Source of the DNA: an uncultured Phascolarctobacterium sp. | GTDB taxonomy: Bacteria > Bacillota > Negativicutes > Acidaminococcales > Acidaminococcaceae | Assembly (NCBI GenBank): GCA_949285135.1 | Contig: CASDXO010000007.1 | Coordinates: forward strand, 143,392-207,391 | Length of the DNA stretch: 64,000 nucleotides | Reading direction: 5' to 3' | In this document: piece after piece, positions 28,024-36,804 of the stretch | Layout: each line of letters begins with the position of its first letter | How positions within the stretch are numbered: the first letter of the stretch is position 1 | Program-made: the position numbers and the translations under genes | Notes under the pieces: generated by a model | The model's input: the letters and a program-made list of their open reading frames with translations, nothing else | Databases searched by the model: none | Told to the model about the DNA's origin: nothing

Positions 28024-29454
28024 TTATTCCACTGTATTTTTAGGTTCGCGGCTGATTACTTCATCAGCACCGTCGGGATATTTAGCATTAAAGCAAGCGC
28101 AGCACAATCCATCCGGCTCGATAGCGCTGATAGCACGTTTCATGCCTTCCATGGAAATATAATGCAGGCTGTCAGCGCCAATGTATTCACAGATTTCAGC
28201 TTCGCTGCAGCGTGCTGCAATCAGTTCCTTACGTTCGGAAGTATCAATACCGTAGTAGCAGGAATCGGTTACCGGAGGAGAAGTAATGCATACATGAACT
28301 TCTCTTGCTCCTGCCTCTTTCAGAAGTTTAACTATTTTACCACTGGTAGTACCACGTACAATGGAGTCGTCTACCATTACTACAGATTTGCCTTTTACTA
28401 CGCTGCGCACCGGATTGAGTTTCAAGCGAACCGCATTCTGTCTTTGCTTCTGGGTAGGCTGGATAAAGGTACGGCCAACATAACGATTCTTGGTCAAACC
28501 CTCCATAAAGGGAATACCTGCTTCCAGAGCATAGCCTACTGCTGCCGGAGTACCGGAGTCAGGTACAGAAATAACAATATCAGGATTGATATCCCTGGTT
28601 TCCTTAGCCAGCTCGCGACCCATCTGGATACGTGCACCATAAACATCCTGTTTGTCGATAATACTGTCATTACGGGCAAAATACACATATTCAAATACGC
28701 AGTGAGCTGTATGCTGCGGCATCTTATCCGGCCACATAATGCTTCTGGGCACCTGGGTAGCGCTGTCGATAACCAGCATTTCACCAGGTTTGACATCACG
28801 AATCATTTCTGCGCCCACAAGGTCAAAGGCACAAGATTCAGAAGCTACACACCAGCCTTCACTCATTTTGCCCAGGCAAAGAGGACGGAAGCCGTAAGGA
28901 TCACGCACAGCGATGATTTTATCATCAGTCATAATCAGGATAGCATAAGCACCCTGAATCTGGTTAACAGCTTCTGCCACACGTTCTTCAATAGTAGCTT
29001 TACGGCTGCGGGCCAGCAGACTCAGAACCACTTCAGTATCAACAGTAGTCTGGAAGACCACGCCATCTTTAGCCAGCTGTTCACGCAGCTGCCCCGCATT
29101 GGTCAGGTTACCGTTATGGCTCAGCGCCAGATTGCCGCCATCAAAATAAACTTTAAGCGGCTGGGTATTATAAGCCATGCTGGCACCTGTTGTAGAATAA
29201 CGCACATGTCCGATAGCCATATGGCCTTTCAGTTCGGAAACTCCATCCTTAAAGACATCGGCAACAAGTCCCATGCCTTTTTTCACCTGCATATGCTGGC
29301 CGTCGGCAACAACAATACCCGTGCTTTCCTGACCGCGGTGCTGCAAGGCATAAAGTCCCCAGTAAGTATTTAAAGCGACATCCTCGGTGTGACTGTAAAT
29401 ACCGAATACGCCACATTCTTCATGCAGCTTGTCATCCTGAAAAAATTTTTCCAC
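28024..29454 (-). CDS. purF: Amidophosphoribosyltransferase
   Basis: 476 residues from a GTG at 29454, chosen because AAAGGAG lies 7 bases upstream. Makes phosphoribosylamine from PRPP and glutamine, the first and usually feedback-regulated step. A propeptide of about 13 residues precedes the nucleophile in HEECGVFGIY, which would be exposed by self-cleavage as in the Bacillus-type enzyme. The PRPP loop is VVMVDDSIVRGTTSGKIV. C-terminal cysteines (DGLCCACFNAKYP) together with AHCVFEY fit the Fe-S cluster ligands of that type. Second gene of the operon, 16 bp after purE. Confidence 0.95.
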   Translation of the reverse strand: MEKFFQDDKLHEECGVFGIYSHTEDVALNTYWGLYALQHRGQESTGIVVADGQHMQVKKGMGLVADVFKDGVSELKGHMAIGHVRYSTTGASMAYNTQPLKVYFDGGNLALSHNGNLTNAGQLREQLAKDGVVFQTTVDTEVVLSLLARSRKATIEERVAEAVNQIQGAYAILIMTDDKIIAVRDPYGFRPLCLGKMSEGWCVASESCAFDLVGAEMIRDVKPGEMLVIDSATQVPRSIMWPDKMPQHTAHCVFEYVYFARNDSIIDKQDVYGARIQMGRELAKETRDINPDIVISVPDSGTPAAVGYALEAGIPFMEGLTKNRYVGRTFIQPTQKQRQNAVRLKLNPVRSVVKGKSVVMVDDSIVRGTTSGKIVKLLKEAGAREVHVCITSPPVTDSCYYGIDTSERKELIAARCSEAEICEYIGADSLHYISMEGMKRAISAIEPDGLCCACFNAKYPDGADEVISREPKNTVE

Positions 29455-29470
29455 AGTAACTCTCCTTTGC

Positions 29471-29968
29471 CTATTTACTTTCAGCACGAAGTTTAGCCAG
29501 TTTTTCGCCCTTGGCTTTTACTTCTTCCTGCATTTTAACTCTGTTGTCAGCCAGTTTTTGTACCAGCTCAGGATATTTAACAGCCAGAATCTGTACGGCA
29601 AACAAAGCTGCATTCTTCGCTCCGTTGATGGCCATGGTAGCAACGGGAATGCCAGAAGGCATCTGTACAAAACTCAGCAGCGCATCCATACCATTCAGGG
29701 GTGTGGCATTGATAGGAATACCGATAACCGGAACAGTGGTGTAAGCTGCGATAACGCCGCCAAGATGAGCAGCAGCGCCTGCAGCGGCAATGATTACTTC
29801 CACCCCGCGGTCACGGGCACCGGCAGCAAATTCGTGTACTACGTCCGGCGTGCGGTGAGCTGATGCTACTACGACTTCTACTTCCACGCCAAATTCTTTC
29901 AGTGTTTTTTCTGCCGGCTCTAAAATAGGCCAGTCAGAATTACTGCCCATAATAATTGCTACTTTCAT
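29471..29968 (-). CDS. purE: N5-carboxyaminoimidazole ribonucleotide mutase
   Basis: 165 residues. Class I PurE rearranges N5-CAIR to CAIR (step 6); it normally works with PurK, not seen here. Signatures: [12 protein letters not shown] (N-terminal), SAHRTPDVV (about 42) and [30 protein letters not shown] precedes the ATG. First gene of the operon, behind a promoter and a leader that can form a terminator. Confidence 0.95.
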   Translation of the reverse strand: MKVAIIMGSNSDWPILEPAEKTLKEFGVEVEVVVASAHRTPDVVHEFAAGARDRGVEVIIAAAGAAAHLGGVIAAYTTVPVIGIPINATPLNGMDALLSFVQMPSGIPVATMAINGAKNAALFAVQILAVKYPELVQKLADNRVKMQEEVKAKGEKLAKLRAESK

Positions 29969-30095
29969 TTCAATATACCTCCCTTAAATACCCTGCATGT
30001 AAAAAACAAAGCCCAAGTAAATTTATTAACTTGCAGAACAGTAAATAAAAATCTATCTCGGGCTTTAAATATCATCTGAATAATAATCTGATACA
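29969..30095 (-). promoter_or_regulatory. Purine operon leader with candidate attenuator
   Basis: About 125 nt between the predicted start site and purE. A 10-bp stem (minus strand AAAGCCCGAG from 30066-30057, CTTGGGCTTT from 30017-30008, one G-U pair) is followed by GTTTTTT, as in an intrinsic terminator. The loop has a second possible pairing, CAAGTTAA with TTTACTTG, which uses the CTTG of the terminator arm, so the two folds compete. I do not recognise the guanine/adenine riboswitch core or any other named aptamer here. Confidence 0.55.
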
Positions 30096-30100
30096 CTTTA

Positions 30101-30129
30101 ATTTTACCAATAGCCAGCGGTGGTGTCAA
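30101..30129 (-). promoter_or_regulatory. Promoter of the purine operon
   Basis: Minus strand: perfect -35 TTGACA (30124-30129), 17-bp spacer, -10 TAAAAT (30101-30106). Near consensus for a housekeeping sigma factor. Confidence 0.8.
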
Positions 30130-30193
30130 ATAAATTGTGAACTTTTTAACACTTTTGCAGAAAAATGTTCGGAAGATGATTTTTTAAAGAAAA

Positions 30194-30220
30194 ACCTGCC
30201 TGTCACAATGACAGGCAGGT
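30194..30220 (-). terminator. clpB terminator
   Basis: 12-bp perfect stem ACCTGCCTGTCA / TGACAGGCAGGT, 3-nt loop, followed by TTTTTCTTT on the minus strand. Confidence 0.85.
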
Positions 30221-30225
30221 AATAA

Positions 30226-32766
30226 TTATTTTATACTGATGTCAATTTTATCGTTATTCAGGATAACTTCCACATTATCACCGTTTTTTATTTCTCCGGC
30301 AACAATCTTGCGTCCCAGTAAATTTTCTACTGTATGAACAATAAGACGTTTCAGCGGTCTTGCACCGAAAGCAGGATCAAATCCTGCAGCTGCCAGATGT
30401 GCAACTGCTTCATCAGTTGCAGTCAGTTTGATTTCCAGCTGTCTGCTCAGACGTTCGGACAGTTCGCCCAAAACAAGTTTGACAATATCTTTAATCTGCT
30501 GTGCCTGCAGCGGTTTGAAGACAACTATATCATCTACCCTGTTCAGGAATTCAGGACGGAAGAAATTCATCAGCATTTTCTGAATCTCTTCTCTTTCCAT
30601 GCTGCCCTGGTGCTTCATAATCTCGCTGCTGCCCAGATTACTGGTCATAATAATCAGAGTGTTTTTAAAATCTACGCTGCGGCCCTGACCGTCAGTCAGA
30701 CGACCGTCATCCAATACCTGCAGCAGTACATTAAATACGTCGGCATGAGCTTTTTCGATTTCATCCAGCAAAATAACGCTGTAAGGATGACGTCGTACAG
30801 CCTCAGTCAGCTGACCGCCTTCATCATAACCTACATAGCCGGGAGGCGCACCAATCAGACGGGAAACCGTGTGTTTCTCCATATATTCACTCATATCGAT
30901 ACGCACCATATTGCGTTCATCATCAAAAAGAACTTCAGCCAAAGTCTTGGCCAGCTCAGTTTTGCCAACGCCGGTGGGCCCGAGGAAGATAAAGGAACCG
31001 ATAGGACGATTAGGATCTTTAATACCGGCACGGGCACGAATGACAGCTTCGCTGACTGCTTTTACTGCCTCGTCCTGTCCGATGACTCTCTGATGCAGGA
31101 TTTCTTCCAGATGCACCAGCTTATCGCGTTCGCCGCTGCCCAGTCTGGAAACCGGAATACCGGTCCAGGTGCTGACAACCTTGGCAATATCTTCTTCATC
31201 TACTTCTTCTTTCAGCAGAACATTTTCATTGCCTTCTTTGTCTTTAACGGAAAGGGCAGCCAGCTCTTTCTGCAAAGCAGGCAGGCGTCCATATTTCAGC
31301 TCTGCCAGTTTATTCAGGTCATAGCTGTGTTCAGCCTGTTCCATTTCCTGTTTAACGGCATCAATTTCCTTTTTGACTTCACGAACACGGGCAATGGAAG
31401 CTTTTTCAGCATCCCAGCGTTTCACAAGTTCGTCGTTTTCCTTACGAAGTTTTGCCAGTTCTTCCTCAATCTTAGCCTGACGCTCTTTGGACTGGTCATC
31501 ATCTTCCTTGCTCAAAGCCTGCGCTTCAATTTCCAGCTGCAGAATGCGGCGCTTACTTTCGTCCAGCTCCGTAGGCAGCGAATCAATCTCAGTACGAAGA
31601 CGTGCAGCAGCTTCATCTACGAGATCAATAGCCTTATCCGGCAGGAATCTGTCGTTAATATAACGATTGGACAGTACTGCCGCAGCAACCAAGGCCGCAT
31701 CTTTAATCCGCACGCCATGATGTACTTCATAACGTTCTCTCAAGCCACGCAGGATGGAAATAGTATCTTCTACGCCTGGCTGTTTTACCAATACCGGCTG
31801 GAAACGGCGCTCCAGGGCACTGTCTTTTTCAATATATTTGCGATATTCATTCAAAGTAGTTGCACCAATGCAGCGCAGTTCGCCTCTTGCCAGCATAGGT
31901 TTGAGAATATTGCCTGCGTCCATGGCACCTTCTGCTGCGCCTGCTCCTACAACGGTGTGCAGCTCATCAATAAACATGATAATCTGTCCGGCACTGTCAG
32001 AAACGGCTTTCAGTACTTTTTTCAGACGTTCCTCAAACTCACCGCGGAATTTAGCACCAGCTACTAATGCCGCCAAATCAAGAGCATATAAAGTCTTATT
32101 TTTCAGGCTTTCCGGCACATCTCCGGCTACGATGCGTCGAGCCAGTCCTTCTACAATGGCAGTCTTACCAACACCAGGTTCGCCTATGAGTACCGGATTA
32201 TTTTTCTTTCTGCGGGACAGAATTTCTACTACACGGCGAATTTCTTCGTCACGACCAATAACCGGATCAAGTTTGCCTTCCCTGGCTTTAGCCGTCAAAT
32301 CCTGACCATATTTTTCCAAAGTTTTCTTTGTTTCTTCATCGGCAGCACTGTTTTGATACTGCATATAGGCTGCCTCTGCCTTTTTACGGTCGATACCGTA
32401 TTTTTTAAACAGAGCAACAACATCGCTGTCGCCATCACTTATAATAGTAGCAACCAGCTGACCAATATTTACTTCACTGCCGCTTTGACCCAAAAGGGCC
32501 ATTACACGGGCAAAGCCCGTTCCCATCATCAGCTGACGGTCCTGACCTTTGACACCGGGAATCTTGCTTACCAGCGCTTTTGCATCTCTGGTAAAATCAT
32601 CTGCATTGACCTTTAAGCCCTGCAGTAAAAATTTAAAGAAACCGTCGCTGCCGCACAAAGCTGCCACTACATGAGCAGTAGTCAATTCCTGATGATAATT
32701 CATCACGGCCTGCTGCTGCGCTGCTTCTAAAATGGATTTTACTTCTTCACTGTAGCGTTCTTCCAT
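30226..32766 (-). CDS. clpB: ATP-dependent disaggregase ClpB
   Basis: 846 residues. Hexameric AAA+ chaperone that pulls polypeptides out of aggregates together with DnaK. N-domain (1-145), first AAA+ module with Walker A GEPGVGKT and Walker B in MFIDELHT, a long coiled-coil middle domain (about 400-520) that distinguishes ClpB from ClpA/ClpC, and second AAA+ module with GPTGVGKT and [12 protein letters not shown] start at the ATG at 32766, MEERYSEE, which has GGAGG upstream, rather than the 10-codon extension. Divergent from cidA. Promoter at 32865-32892. Confidence 0.96.
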   Translation of the reverse strand: MEERYSEEVKSILEAAQQQAVMNYHQELTTAHVVAALCGSDGFFKFLLQGLKVNADDFTRDAKALVSKIPGVKGQDRQLMMGTGFARVMALLGQSGSEVNIGQLVATIISDGDSDVVALFKKYGIDRKKAEAAYMQYQNSAADEETKKTLEKYGQDLTAKAREGKLDPVIGRDEEIRRVVEILSRRKKNNPVLIGEPGVGKTAIVEGLARRIVAGDVPESLKNKTLYALDLAALVAGAKFRGEFEERLKKVLKAVSDSAGQIIMFIDELHTVVGAGAAEGAMDAGNILKPMLARGELRCIGATTLNEYRKYIEKDSALERRFQPVLVKQPGVEDTISILRGLRERYEVHHGVRIKDAALVAAAVLSNRYINDRFLPDKAIDLVDEAAARLRTEIDSLPTELDESKRRILQLEIEAQALSKEDDDQSKERQAKIEEELAKLRKENDELVKRWDAEKASIARVREVKKEIDAVKQEMEQAEHSYDLNKLAELKYGRLPALQKELAALSVKDKEGNENVLLKEEVDEEDIAKVVSTWTGIPVSRLGSGERDKLVHLEEILHQRVIGQDEAVKAVSEAVIRARAGIKDPNRPIGSFIFLGPTGVGKTELAKTLAEVLFDDERNMVRIDMSEYMEKHTVSRLIGAPPGYVGYDEGGQLTEAVRRHPYSVILLDEIEKAHADVFNVLLQVLDDGRLTDGQGRSVDFKNTLIIMTSNLGSSEIMKHQGSMEREEIQKMLMNFFRPEFLNRVDDIVVFKPLQAQQIKDIVKLVLGELSERLSRQLEIKLTATDEAVAHLAAAGFDPAFGARPLKRLIVHTVENLLGRKIVAGEIKNGDNVEVILNNDKIDISIK

Positions 32767-32864
32767 TATCGCTACACCTCCTCTATCTCTTGTCAACTAT
32801 AAAATAAATATCTTTATTTTGCTTTTTATGGTCTGAGAAAGCCTGTGCCGCTTCCGTAAGTCTT

Positions 32865-32892
32865 ATTATAACAGCAAAAGTCAAAAAGTCAA
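32865..32892 (-). promoter_or_regulatory. clpB promoter with TTTGACT heptad repeat
   Basis: Minus strand: -35 TTGACT (32887-32892), 16-bp spacer, -10 TATAAT (32865-32870). The -35 is inside two direct TTTGACT heptads (plus-strand AGTCAAA at 32879-32885 and 32887-32893). These recall CtsR heptads, but are 1 base apart instead of 3. Confidence 0.55.
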
Positions 32893-32930
32893 ACATTTTT
32901 ATTTGATTTTTGCGAATTTTTCTTATTGCA

Positions 32931-32958
32931 TTGACAACATGATATAAGTGTGTAAAAA
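32931..32958 (+). promoter_or_regulatory. Promoter of cidA-lrgB
   Basis: -35 TTGACA (32931-32936), 16-bp spacer, -10 TAAAAA (32953-32958), about 45 bases before the cidA-like start. The -10 is imperfect. Confidence 0.5.
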
Positions 32959-33006
32959 TGTAGCTATTCTTTTTTATTTCATTATTTATTTAAAGAGGGT
33001 CTTAAT

Positions 33007-33381
33007 ATGTCATCACAATCACTGCTGCATGGTCTTGCCATTCTGCTTTTTCTGCAATGGATAAGCACGCTGATAATCTCTTTCCTGCAAATACCTTTTC
33101 CGCCTGCCTTGCTTGGCATGCTGCTGCTTACGCTGCTGCTCGGCACCGGTATAATCCATATCTCCTATATTGAAGATATCTGTAATCTGCTCATTGAAAA
33201 AATGGGCATGCTGTTTTTACCTGCAGGTGTCAGCATGCTGCTTTATCTGGACGTTATTAAAGCAGAATTTTCTGCTATCGCCCTGACCATCATTATCAGC
33301 AGTTTTGCAGTACTTCTGGCAACTTCACTGTTTTTGGAATTTATTTTAAAAAGACAGACAAAAAAAGGAGGTAAATCCTGA
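33007..33381 (+). CDS. CidA/LrgA family holin-like protein
   Basis: 124 residues with four hydrophobic helices. CidA/LrgA proteins form holin-like membrane oligomers linked to control of murein hydrolase activity, lysis and, in some bacteria, overflow-metabolite transport. Typical pieces are IPFPPALLGMLLLTLLL (central) and MLFLPAGVSMLLY. AGAGGG precedes the ATG. Its stop overlaps the next start (TGATG), so it is coupled to the LrgB-like partner, the usual pairing. Confidence 0.9.
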   Translation: MSSQSLLHGLAILLFLQWISTLIISFLQIPFPPALLGMLLLTLLLGTGIIHISYIEDICNLLIEKMGMLFLPAGVSMLLYLDVIKAEFSAIALTIIISSFAVLLATSLFLEFILKRQTKKGGKS

Positions 33382-34094
33382 TGTTTCCCGACCTTTTATT
33401 AAATTCTCCTCTCTTTGGTATCGGACTTACAATCATCGTTTACTGCGTATGTGAAATTATTGTAGAACGCCTTGAACTGAACATCGTCCCACCTTTTGTA
33501 CTGGCCTGCCCGCTGATCATTGGCCTGCTGTTATTTAATCCGCAAATCAAATATGAACAATATGCCGCAGGCGGTAATTTCATCAATTTTATGCTGGGAC
33601 CAGCCACTATTGCGCTGGCACTGCCACTGATTCGTAACCGCAAAATTATTAAACAACATGCCGGTATTATGCTCGGCGGTATCACGATTGCTACTCTCAC
33701 AGCGATTATTTCCATTTATATCTGCGGCAGACTTTTCGGCACCAGCGAACAGGTACTGTTATCCTTACTACCAAAATCAGTAACCACGCCAATCGCCATT
33801 GAAATTTCTCATACCATAGGAGGTATTCCTCCTCTGACAGCAGCCGCTGTTATCTTTACCGGCATGCTGGGAGCAACCTTTAATCACAAGATTCTCAGTC
33901 TGTTCGGTATTAAGAACGATTTGGCAGCCGGTCTTGCCATCGGTGCATCCAGTCATGGCCTCGGTACCAGTGTCTGTGCCAGTGTCAGTCCAGTACAGCT
34001 GGCTATCGGCGGTGTAGCTATTGCGCTTACCGGTATTTCCACTTCTATTCTGGCGCCTTTATTACTGCCTCTGCTGAAAAGCATTTTCGGTTGA
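33381..34094 (+). CDS. LrgB/CidB family membrane protein
   Basis: 237 residues, about seven or eight transmembrane helices. LrgB/CidB proteins work with CidA/LrgA and also occur as the plastid glycolate/glycerate carrier PLGG1. Family motifs: LGPATIALALPLIRNRK (about 72-90), LLPKSVTTPIAIEIS (about 130) and GASSHGLGTS (about 188). AAAGGAGG lies inside the end of the preceding gene. Whether this pair serves lysis control or carboxylate transport cannot be decided from sequence. Confidence 0.92.
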   Translation: MFPDLLLNSPLFGIGLTIIVYCVCEIIVERLELNIVPPFVLACPLIIGLLLFNPQIKYEQYAAGGNFINFMLGPATIALALPLIRNRKIIKQHAGIMLGGITIATLTAIISIYICGRLFGTSEQVLLSLLPKSVTTPIAIEISHTIGGIPPLTAAAVIFTGMLGATFNHKILSLFGIKNDLAAGLAIGASSHGLGTSVCASVSPVQLAIGGVAIALTGISTSILAPLLLPLLKSIFG

Positions 34095-34116
34095 TAAAAA
34101 AGCTATACATACAAAG

Positions 34117-34151
34117 AAAAGGAAGATGAACATTATGTTCATCTTCCTTTT
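34117..34151. terminator. Bidirectional terminator
   Basis: Long stem (AAAAGGAAGATGAA / TTCATCTTCCTTTT, 7-nt loop) between the convergent lrgB-like and methionine-operon genes, with A/T runs on both sides. Confidence 0.85.
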
Positions 34152-34158
34152 TTGCTTT

Positions 34159-34419
34159 TTATAAGTGCTGGATGGCACCGCGCAGCTCTGTAAAAACTAC
34201 TGCTGTCTTATCCGCAGGATAAACCTTGCAGGGCAATGCTTTCAAATCTTCGGGACGCCAGCCCTTTTTTTCTGCTGCCAGCTTTTCCACCGCCTGTTCC
34301 AGACTGTCTGCCAGTACAATGGCAATAGCATCAAGATAAAATTCACTGTTCACACATGGTTCTTCAATCATACTGTGACTATGGTAAGTCTTATTATGTC
34401 GCCAAACATAAACATTCAT
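34159..34419 (-). CDS. Small protein of unknown function, last gene of the methionine operon
   Basis: 86 residues, soluble, opening MNVYVWRHNKTYHSHSMIEEP. I do not recognise a family. It is rich in His and Trp near the N-terminus, followed by a helical stretch (ADSLEQAVEKLAAEKKG) and a C-terminal strand region. An AGGAGG site lies 9 bases before the ATG, and it begins 25 bp after the metH stop with no terminator between, so it is very probably translated as part of the operon. A role in methionine or B12 metabolism would be guilt by association only. Confidence 0.65.
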   Translation of the reverse strand: MNVYVWRHNKTYHSHSMIEEPCVNSEFYLDAIAIVLADSLEQAVEKLAAEKKGWRPEDLKALPCKVYPADKTAVVFTELRGAIQHL

Positions 34420-34444
34420 CCTGCAGCACCTCCTGCCTCATCTT

Positions 34445-36802
34445 TCAGACCAAAATTTTATTGGCATAATTTACTGCACTTACTGCATTGGGTGCATATC
34501 CGTCTGCACCTATGGAAGCAGCATATTCTTCCGTAAGCACGGCGCCGCCTACCAGGACACGGCAATCAGAAACTCTGCGCAGCTCCCTGATGGTCGCTTC
34601 CATGGCGCTGACAGTCGTCGTCATCAGTGCAGATAAGCCAACCAGTTTGGCTTTATGCTCCACTGCAGCCTGCACAATGCGTTCTGCCGGAACATCTTTG
34701 CCCAGGTCGATAACCCTGTAGCCATAATTTTCCAGCAGCACTTTAACAATATTCTTGCCTATATCATGAATATCTCCGTGCACTGTCGCTATTATTATTA
34801 CTTCGCCGTTGCTGCTGCCGCTTCCTCCCACAGCCTCGCGAATAACGTCAAAAGCAGCCTTGGCAGCATCAGCGCTCATTAAAAGCTGCGGCAGGAACAT
34901 GGTCTTCTTTTCAAAACCATCACCCACATAATCCAGAGCAGGTATCATATATTTATTAATGACTTCCAGCGGAGCTTCCGTCTGCAGCGCCGCAGCAGCA
35001 GCTTTGGCACTTTCTCCGGCAAGCCCGCGTACAATTGCATCATAGAGATTCATCTCACTCAGCACAAAAGCTGCAGTTTTTGGTGCATCTGCATATCTGG
35101 TCACATATTCCTTACAGCCTTCGTCAAGACCCATCAAAGCTCTGTAACCAAAATAAACATCCATCATCACTTTGCTCTGCGGGTTGATGATGCCGCAAGA
35201 AAGCCCGGCCTGCAGCGCCATAGCAAAAAAGGCACCATTGACAGCATCACGTCCCGGCAAACCGAAAGAAATATTGGAAACACCCATAACCGTAGCAATG
35301 TTTCTTCCATGCATTTCGCTGATTATCTGCAGCGCCGCCTGCGCATTGCCGCTGCCGGTACTGATAGTCATTGCCAGAGGATCAACAAGAATATTTTTTG
35401 CTTCAATACCATATTCTGCTGCCTTCCGGATAATTTTTTCCGCTACAGCAATGCGTTCTGCCGCTGTTATCCCGATACCATCATCATCCAGAGTCAGTGC
35501 AACCAGTACAGCACCATATTTTTTCGCCAGCGGCAGCACCTTTTCCAAACTTTCTCTCTTACCGCTGACCGAATTTAGCAGCGGTCTGCCATTATACAGG
35601 CGCAATGCTTTTTCCATGGCTGCGTAATTAGAAGTATCTATCTGCAGCGGCGTATCCGTCACTGCCTGCAAAGCCAGTACAGCTCTGGCAGCCATTTCCG
35701 TCTCATCTACCCCGGCAGCCCCCACATTAACATCCAGTATATGCGCACCAGCGTTTATCTGTTCCAAACCCAGTCTGCAGACATAATCAAGATTTCCCTG
35801 CTGCAAAGCTTCCTTTAAGCGCGGTTTACCCGTTGGATTAATACGTTCGCCGATAATGACAGGCTCCCGCCCTATCTCAACCACTTTGCCATAAGAAGAT
35901 ACAGCGGTCAGAGTGCATTTTCTCCGTCCACCAGCAGGCAGATTATGACATTTATCCGTCAACGCTCTGATATGCTGCGGCGTAGTTCCGCAGCAACCAC
36001 CGGCAATACTTACTCCCTGGCAGACAAGTTCATACATTAAATCGGCAAATTCTTCCGGCCCCACATCAAAGCATGTTTTACCCTCGCGCTCTACCGGCAG
36101 TCCTGCATTGGGATTAAATACCAACGGCAGCTCAGTATAGCGCAACAGCTGCGGCATGATACGCAGCATCTGGGCAGGACCCAAACCACAGTTACAGCCG
36201 ATAGCATCTGCACCCAGCCCCTCCAGCATCAATGCAGCAGCTGCTGCATCGCCGCCGGTCAGCAGCTTGCCGTTTTCGTCGAAGGTCATTGTTACCACGA
36301 CCGGCAAATCACTGTTTTCCTTAGCAGCCAAAAGCGCCGCCTTGGCTTCATAGGTGTCGCTCATGGTCTCAATCAGAATCAGATCTGCCCCTGCATCACG
36401 TCCGCAGCGCACAATTTCAGCATAAATATCTACCGCTTCCTCAAACGGAAGGTCTCCATAAGGAGCCAGCAACTTGCCTGTAGGCCCTAAATCTAAAGCG
36501 ACAAAGGCTTTTTCCCTGCCGTCGCAGGCTGCTTTTGCATTCCTTACTGCCGCGCCTACTACTTCTTCAGTTTTAATATCAGTACCGGCAAATTTCAGTC
36601 TGTTGGCGCCAAAAGTATTGGTCTTAATAATATTAGCCCCGGCATCCAGATAAGCTTCATGTACCCTTTGAATAATATCTGCATGACTGAAATTCCACAG
36701 CTCCGGCAATTCACCCGGCTGCAGCCCCTGTGCCTGCAGCATAGTACCCATAGCACCATCAAAAAACAACAATTCTTTTCCCAGTAAACTTTTAAATTCC
36801 AT
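34445..36802 (-). CDS. metH: B12-dependent methionine synthase, core without activation domain
   Basis: 785 residues. Transfers the methyl group of 5-methyl-THF through cobalamin to homocysteine. Order: homocysteine/zinc domain (1-295; zinc cysteines in GCNCGL and AGGCCGTTP), pterin-binding domain (about 315-570; VIIGERINPTGKPRL), helical cap (about 575-660) and Rossmann B12-binding domain (about 665-785; VHGDIHDIGKNIV with the cobalt-ligating His). The usual C-terminal S-adenosylmethionine reactivation domain is missing and is encoded by the gene immediately upstream. 2 bp separate the two. Confidence 0.95.
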   Translation of the reverse strand: MEFKSLLGKELLFFDGAMGTMLQAQGLQPGELPELWNFSHADIIQRVHEAYLDAGANIIKTNTFGANRLKFAGTDIKTEEVVGAAVRNAKAACDGREKAFVALDLGPTGKLLAPYGDLPFEEAVDIYAEIVRCGRDAGADLILIETMSDTYEAKAALLAAKENSDLPVVVTMTFDENGKLLTGGDAAAAALMLEGLGADAIGCNCGLGPAQMLRIMPQLLRYTELPLVFNPNAGLPVEREGKTCFDVGPEEFADLMYELVCQGVSIAGGCCGTTPQHIRALTDKCHNLPAGGRRKCTLTAVSSYGKVVEIGREPVIIGERINPTGKPRLKEALQQGNLDYVCRLGLEQINAGAHILDVNVGAAGVDETEMAARAVLALQAVTDTPLQIDTSNYAAMEKALRLYNGRPLLNSVSGKRESLEKVLPLAKKYGAVLVALTLDDDGIGITAAERIAVAEKIIRKAAEYGIEAKNILVDPLAMTISTGSGNAQAALQIISEMHGRNIATVMGVSNISFGLPGRDAVNGAFFAMALQAGLSCGIINPQSKVMMDVYFGYRALMGLDEGCKEYVTRYADAPKTAAFVLSEMNLYDAIVRGLAGESAKAAAAALQTEAPLEVINKYMIPALDYVGDGFEKKTMFLPQLLMSADAAKAAFDVIREAVGGSGSSNGEVIIIATVHGDIHDIGKNIVKVLLENYGYRVIDLGKDVPAERIVQAAVEHKAKLVGLSALMTTTVSAMEATIRELRRVSDCRVLVGGAVLTEEYAASIGADGYAPNAVSAVNYANKILV

Positions 36803-36804
36803 CT

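Noticed and set aside
28162..29373. 403-codon open frame on the plus strand
   Set aside because: Antisense to purF; composition is shadow-like and there is no ribosome binding site.
29969..30095. Guanine or adenine riboswitch in front of purE
   Set aside because: The leader lacks the three-way junction core and paired loop motifs of purine riboswitches.
30334..32067. 577-codon open frame on the plus strand
   Set aside because: It lies wholly antisense to clpB, whose domains are unmistakable. The translation is Phe/Gln/His-rich with no family features, as expected of a codon-bias shadow.
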